Below are positions 59,200-64,000 of a stretch of 64,000 bases of DNA, in pieces. Below the pieces are notes generated by a model. It was not told the DNA's origin. It saw only the letters and a list, made by a program, of their open reading frames with translations, and searched no databases. The translations under genes were made by a program, and so were the position numbers. Source of the stretch: Owenia fusiformis (Eukaryota; Annelida; Polychaeta; Sabellida; Oweniidae); assembly GCA_903813345.2 (NCBI GenBank), contig CAIIXF020000005.1:32243375-32307374 (forward strand), in the 5' to 3' direction. Within the stretch, counting starts at the first letter, position 1. Each line of letters starts with the position of its first letter.

Positions 59200-59720
59200 T
59201 CATAGTAAAATAGAATTATTACACACACATGTTGCGGCTTTGCAATGGAGCATTATAAGCCACAATTGAATAATAACAAGATTTAAAAAAAAAGAAAGTA
59301 TGACAATGGATTTGCAATAAACAAAATAATTATTGTGTACAAAATAATACAGTTGGTGGTGGAAGAAATACTTACACGCTTGCACACCTTTGAATAAAAG
59401 CTGAGGTGAGCCTTAAAATTTCAATATTAACCTCTTTTGGCAGACTTCTGTCTCAATACAAAAACAATGATAATTTGTCTTGCTGGTTTTTAAATGCTGG
59501 GTAATTAAAATTTAGAAGAGTAAGTGCATCCTCTAAATCTTTAAGATATTGTGATCTAAGGTTACAAGAGAACATGACATGAATGGATGTTTCATTGCTA
59601 TACCCACATTTGCATGTAGGGGATGGTACATTAGTAAAATTGTTTTTAGATCATCTACATTTTATTTTGGAAAAGTAACAAATTGGTTCAATTTCTTTAC
59701 AAAGAGCCACTCTTAGTCTC
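59200..59720 (-). pseudogene. Decayed LINE 3' end (C-terminal Cys/His knuckle)
   Basis: The minus strand from about 59642 to 59450 reads FTNVPSPTCKCGYSNETSIH, VMFSCNLRSQYLKDLEDALT, LLNFNYPAFKNQQDKLSLFL, Y, stop. CxCGxxxETxxHxxxxC is the same tail knuckle as in the intact LINE at 25310. Upstream only fragments survive (ALCKEIEPICYFSK). The region downstream (59200-59440) resembles LINE 3' UTR, including atgttgcggctttgca, comparable to tatgttgcggtttaac at 61711. Confidence 0.7.
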
Positions 59721-59929
59721 CACTTCTACAATTGCTTCAATTCCCAATTGTACTCCACAGAGTAGCAAACAACAGAAAATGAATGGATAATGATAGCTGC
59801 ATCCCAATGAACAAAATGTGATTACCTAAATCGAGGTTTCATCACTTTCATTAATCTAAAATGAATTAGAAATTATTTTTCTATTTTCAAATTTCTTCCA
59901 TGTGCATGTAATAAAAATTGGTTATGTCT

Positions 59930-60075
59930 TAGGCCCTAAGGATCTGAAACCTGCTGGTCAAAATGGAATTACGGACCAGTTGCAATGTTATTCTCCTATA
60001 CCCAGTGAAAAAATCAACTGGTCTGTATCAAAAATAACCTGATAATGACCAGCGGACCGGACCTTAGGGTCTACA
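59930..60075. mobile_element. About 145-bp MITE within the inverted-arm structure
   Basis: Left ttaggccctaaggat ... ctgctggtcaaaat and right ataatgaccagcggaccgga ccttagggtct are imperfect inverted repeats. No coding content. Confidence 0.55.
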
Positions 60076-60765
60076 TTGTAATGTGCTGGGAGGTTTAGGC
60101 TACAGGGTTTATACCGAGGGAAATATATATGTGGGGGACCGTATTGGCATCATTGGTTTCAATGCATTGTACTTCTGCCTTAGTTTCAAAGGCAATAAAT
60201 TCTTTTGAAGGGTGTCCTAAGATTCCAAAATTAAGAAATAATTGTACTTATTTGAGAAATTGATTTTAAAGTTTTATAAATTGAATTTTCTTTATTTTAT
60301 TAAATAATATTCTTTGGTTTTTGAAGATTTTTTTACAAAGCAAAACATTATTTTTCATTCTAGATACAATAACATGCATATTGGCATACTTTGTTTTAAT
60401 ATAAGTTATAACTCCAAGTTTTGCAAGTCACATGACCAATTCTTAGAGAGTTGATTGGTTGAAACAGTTGATATCAGATATGACAATTTGAAATTAGAAA
60501 TAAGCTGTTATTCCGGTGGGAAATTGTATCAACTCCATTTCCATAGTTTTAAAAAAGGATCTTGTAAATTGTTTCAAGGTATGATATTTCATATAAGATA
60601 TCTCTAGGGTGAGACCAGGTGACATACAAAAAATCAAGTTTCACATAGCAATACTAAGTAAGATACAGACCTCTAAACTTTCAAACCTTGATTTCTCAGT
60701 TCCGGAAAAATGTGAGATAGTACAAAGTTATTCTCATGCGACGATCTGTTATTGCTACTATCACG

Positions 60766-61009
60766 ATGATTTCATAATTTAGTTTACTCAAAACAAAATT
60801 AAATGTAAGGCGATTTCAGGATCTCAGATCTTATCCTAAGTGTGATCCCACTTTTCAGTTCCATTCCATACTAAGACTGTTAGAAAAACAAATATACCGC
60901 CATAGAGATTGCAGTCCCATTCAAGGACTAGTATCTTTGAAACAGTTTTCAAAAATTCAATTATTTCTCAGCCACTAGTTAAGCAGACTTTGAATTTTTC
61001 AGGATCACT
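60766..61009. other. Unique DNA, nothing recognised
   Basis: Short spacer between the inverted structure and the next dispersed repeat. Confidence 0.4.
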
Positions 61010-61240
61010 GGTCACTACGGTAATGCAGTAAACACGTTACAGATATACGGGTATGTCACATTTCGCAGCTGAAATATGTCATATTCGGCAGGTGAATAGG
61101 CCCGTGAATATGTCATAATCACTGCAAATAAAAGCGCGTTACAGAAATACGCAAGTCGTTTGAACGAAGGAAAAAAGTTTTTAAATTAGTGTAATGATCA
61201 TTGAATCAATAATACAGTTCATTGAATATATCAACTAATA
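61010..61240. repeat. GCTGAATATGCCATATTC dispersed repeat, copy B
   Basis: cgcagctgaaatatgtcata ttcggcaggtgaa, gcgcgttacagaaatacgca agtcg and attgaatcaataatacagtt cattgaatatatcaac align in order with 43604-43800. Confidence 0.6.
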
Positions 61241-61621
61241 CCGTTGAATAACATACACAAGTGGGTACATAGACCAAGGGAAAGTAATAGTAAGCTGTAT
61301 AAGAAGAGACAGGTGCACAAGTCTGACTTAGACCACTTGTTAAAATGGAGATTTCAACAATATTTATGTAGTGATCTGATTGGTCACTGCTGACCTCCCT
61401 GCTGACCTCCACCAGTGACAATTTCTGTACTAACCAACCAAATCACTTGTTACAAGTTTCATTTTGCCAGGCAATTGCAGATATCTATAGTTGTTGTTTT
61501 ATATGCAGTATTATATGCAGAAAAAACAATGATATGAGTTTGAAAACACTTTGAAGAAGGTTTTGGAGAGATTGGGGAATACAATTTGATACCAGTAAGG
61601 AGAACTAGTGCCAAGACTAAA

Positions 61622-62870
61622 CATTCAATTCAATTCAATTCAATTATTTATTTCATAATTCTTATATAATATACACTATAAAAACAAGCCGCTAGACACC
61701 CTAGTGGGTATATGTTGCGGTTTAACAGAAATCATTAAAATGACAACTAGACTACATATAAAAGAAAACACTTATATTATGTTACATGTAGGTATATAAA
61801 AATGGTATTAACAATTAATCTAAGAATGTACAATGTAAAAATGTTACAAAAATAGGTACCAGTATAAAATCAACAGTATAGTATGAAATTGGTATTATAC
61901 ATTATCGATAGATGAGTAGTTTTTTTATGAAGATTTGAAAATATTTAGAGTGGAGCATTTTTTAATATCATGTGGTAGAGCATTCCAAAGATTAGGACCC
62001 AGATAGCGAAGGGAAAGTTTGGAGCATTTAGGGATATGAAAATAATGTAATTGTCTTGTGTAATGATGATGAATATTAATGTTGATATCAAACAAGTCTT
62101 GAAATAGATTTTTTGGAAGACTGGGGTGCTTATTAAAGATTTTGTACATGAAGTGACCAGTACAATATCTGTTGACATCAAAAATATTTAATATTCTAAG
62201 ATCTTTAAATAGGGGAGCGGAGTGAGAAAGTCTATCCTTATTTAAAGCTAGCCTTAAGAATTGTTTCTGCAGTTTATGTAGACGATCATAAAATGATTTA
62301 AATGTGTTACCCCAGATTGTGTTGCAATAATTTAATTGAGAGTGTATCAATGAGTAGTAAATTGTTTTGAAACTGTCTATTTGAAGTAGATGTTTAATGT
62401 GATAAAGAGAACCAATGACGCGAGAAATCTTTGTTTCAACAGATTTTATGTGCTCTTTAAATTTCAAGTTTTTATCAATAATAATTCCAAGAAAGTCAAT
62501 TTTTTCCCGGAAATTTATGTTCTCATTGCGTATTTTGAAAAATTTTCAATCTCACTTGTGCACTTATCTCTTCTATATACAGCTTACTATTACTTTTTCC
62601 TTGAAACTGTCTATTTGAAGTAGATGTTTAATGTGATAAAGAGAACCAATGACGCGAGAAATCTTTGTTTCAACAGATTTTATGTGCTCTTTAAATTTCA
62701 AGTTTTTATCAATAATAATTCCAAGAAAGTCAATTTTTTCCCGGAAATTTATGTTCTCATTGCATTTTTGAAAATTTTTCAATCTCACTTGTGCACTTAT
62801 CTCTTCTATATACAGCTTACTATTACTTTTTCCTTGGCCTATGAGTGGGTAATTGCATTGTTTGAAGTTG
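61622..62870 (-). mobile_element. 5'-truncated LINE with (TTGAA)n tail, damaged
   Basis: On the minus strand the element ends in a pentanucleotide (attga)n tail (61622-61648), unlike the poly(A) of the other LINE; CR1/L2-type elements commonly end in such short repeats. It keeps only the region after the reverse transcriptase active site. A 234-bp internal tandem duplication (62369-62836) breaks it. Confidence 0.8.
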
Positions 62871-62890
62871 TGTAACACAGACAAACACAC
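61925..62890 (-). pseudogene. LINE reverse transcriptase C-terminal fragment, broken by duplication
   Basis: Upstream piece: FREKIDFLGIIIDKNLKFKE HIKSVETKISRVIGSLYHIK, the thumb-side FLGxxIDxxLxFxxHI motif of non-LTR reverse transcriptases. The downstream piece repeats HIKSVETKISRVIGSLYHIK and continues IYYSLIHSQLNYCNTIWGNT, LHKLQKQFLRLAL and LPHDIKKCSTLNIF. The duplication junction puts the frame out of register and reaches a stop (KEKVIVSCI), and another stop follows IFKSS. FADD and upstream motifs are absent. Nonfunctional. Confidence 0.85.
62369..62836. repeat. 234-bp tandem duplication within the LINE fragment
   Basis: gaaactgtctatttgaagta starts at 62369 and again at 62603; both copies end in tatacagcttactattactt tttcc. 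They are nearly identical, with a few substitutions and a one-base length difference near gcgtattttg/gcatttttg. Confidence 0.95.
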
Positions 62891-64000
62891 AATTTAAGGG
62901 AAAACATTACACATAAATATCCGAACCTACGTTCGTATGAGTGACTTTAAACCGGTTGATGAACCAAATCGACAATCGACAAACAAAGACCGGAAACAAG
63001 ACCTATAAAATCAGAAGTATTCTGGAATTGTCAATCACGATTTAAACATTTATGATACTTTCAGAAGTATCACTCAGCAATCACATGTATTTAAGTGCTT
63101 GACGTGCTGACGATTGGTAATCCAGCATAATTTTACATATTGAGTGGATCTCTAGACCAATCAAATTGAGGCTGTCTGTATCACGTTCTCACTTGAGGAA
63201 TATGTCATACTCATCGGCGGCTGAATATGCCATATTCCGCAGGTGAGTATGGTATGCTGAATCGCAAATACCGCACGGCCATAAGTAAATGGCATATTCC
63301 GCGTAACAACTACTGAGGTTAGATCGTAGATTTTAAATAAAGAAGGCTTACCATTTTTGTCCCTTGGGTATACACTTATTGTTCCTATTCAAGTTTCATA
63401 AGAGCTTTCAACATATCTTTCTTGATATGATTTACATGTAATGCATATATTTGTCATCTATGTAAATAAAGTACAATGTTACGTGTTATATCTTCATATG
63501 TATCGACTTGATGGATCTTTTTAAATGACTTCAAAATGCAAATATCTTATTGTGCTATTTATCGAGGAGATTGTTTCAATAATGATGTGGTATTCGTGGT
63601 TAATAAATGGATAAGTACTTCGTAGAAAAATCAGGACAGTTCAAGAATGTTCGATGTATCCATTCGAACAAATATGTTCAATGTGTCTGCTAATGGAAAA
63701 ATAAATGTGTTGACTAATGATTCAATACAGACGAGGAAAGGAATTGAACGATGTATTCCTTGTAAACTAATCATTATACACTACCACCACCATTAAAGGT
63801 TGAATCTGTTCAAGCGAAGAACCTTAAAACGAAAATTATTTCAATTTCAGAATATCTTAGGTTCATACCATTCCTTGTCATGTCCACTTTCTAAAAGTCC
63901 CCAAGGTGCATAGATTATTTCAGGGAAACTATATTTTTACCAAAACGTATGATTTGTCTATAAATGCGGTTATCATATTTATTTTGTATGTCGATTTCAT
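62891..64000. other. Unique AT-rich DNA, no gene supported
   Basis: Nothing recognised except a short palindromic stretch at 63190-63310 that shares gctgaatatgccatattccg with the repeats at 43604 and 61010. Confidence 0.4.
63195..63305. repeat. GCTGAATATGCCATATTC dispersed repeat, partial copy C
   Basis: ggcggctgaatatgccatat tccgcaggtgagtatgg, followed by a second aatggcatattccgcg at about 63285-63302. Same palindromic core as copies A and B. Confidence 0.55.

Larger units (their letters stand above)
58025..60765. mobile_element. 2.7-kb structure with 350-420-bp inverted arms
   Basis: Left arm 58025-58378 and right arm about 60345-60765 are inverted copies. Shared marks in opposite orientation: gagaataactttgtacta, ctaatttcaaattgtcatat, caaccaatcaactctctaag and ccaatatgcatgttattgta tctagaatgaa. 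Between them lie LINE remains and a small MITE. It could be a large foldback element or two inverted copies of one repeat. Confidence 0.75.

Overview
The window is AT-rich animal nuclear DNA: GT-AG introns, non-LTR retrotransposons, Tc1/mariner-type elements, satellites and very low gene density. The repeat style would suit a marine invertebrate (echinoderm, hemichordate or mollusc), but nothing here fixes the phylum. No prokaryotic gene organisation, tRNA, rRNA or CRISPR array was seen.

Layout. 1-7426: intergenic, with small inverted-repeat elements. 7427-22723 (+): the one gene I recognise, a leucine-rich repeat protein matching LRRC27. I could reconstruct ten coding exons (about 568 codons) plus an optional exon that looks like an alternative 3' end. 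Its introns are full of elements: four or more with long terminal inverted repeats, a mariner derivative, a seven-copy 225-bp satellite, and an inverted-repeat element built from a short repeated word. 23836-27833: a G-rich element made of about 300-bp tandem repeats, into which a 5'-truncated LINE (607-codon ORF, minus strand) has inserted with a 9-bp target duplication. 28000-46000: mostly unique AT-rich DNA with dispersed repeats, long hairpins, a large foldback element (44327-45818), and four copies of a very short element, three of which have 9-bp target duplications. A GC-richer open segment at 33053-33172 with an ideal donor may be the first coding exon of an unidentified gene. 46979-49888: a 2.9-kb element bounded by TTAA and perfect inverted ends, filled by about 443-bp tandem repeats. 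54066-55803: an element whose interior is an array of AGGTCA-type words. 55838-57630: a 29-bp minisatellite. 58025-62890: inverted-arm structures and two decayed LINEs.

The features do not form a pathway. The window is one ciliate-to-animal-style LRR gene with coiled-coil tail sitting in a transposon-rich landscape. The points that look most new are the tiny 9-bp-TSD element family, the TTAA-bounded satellite-carrying transposon, the nuclear-receptor-half-site array, and the alternative terminal exon of LRRC27. All coordinates were read by eye; exon edges rest on splice consensus and reading frame, and repeat edges are approximate unless a target duplication fixes them.
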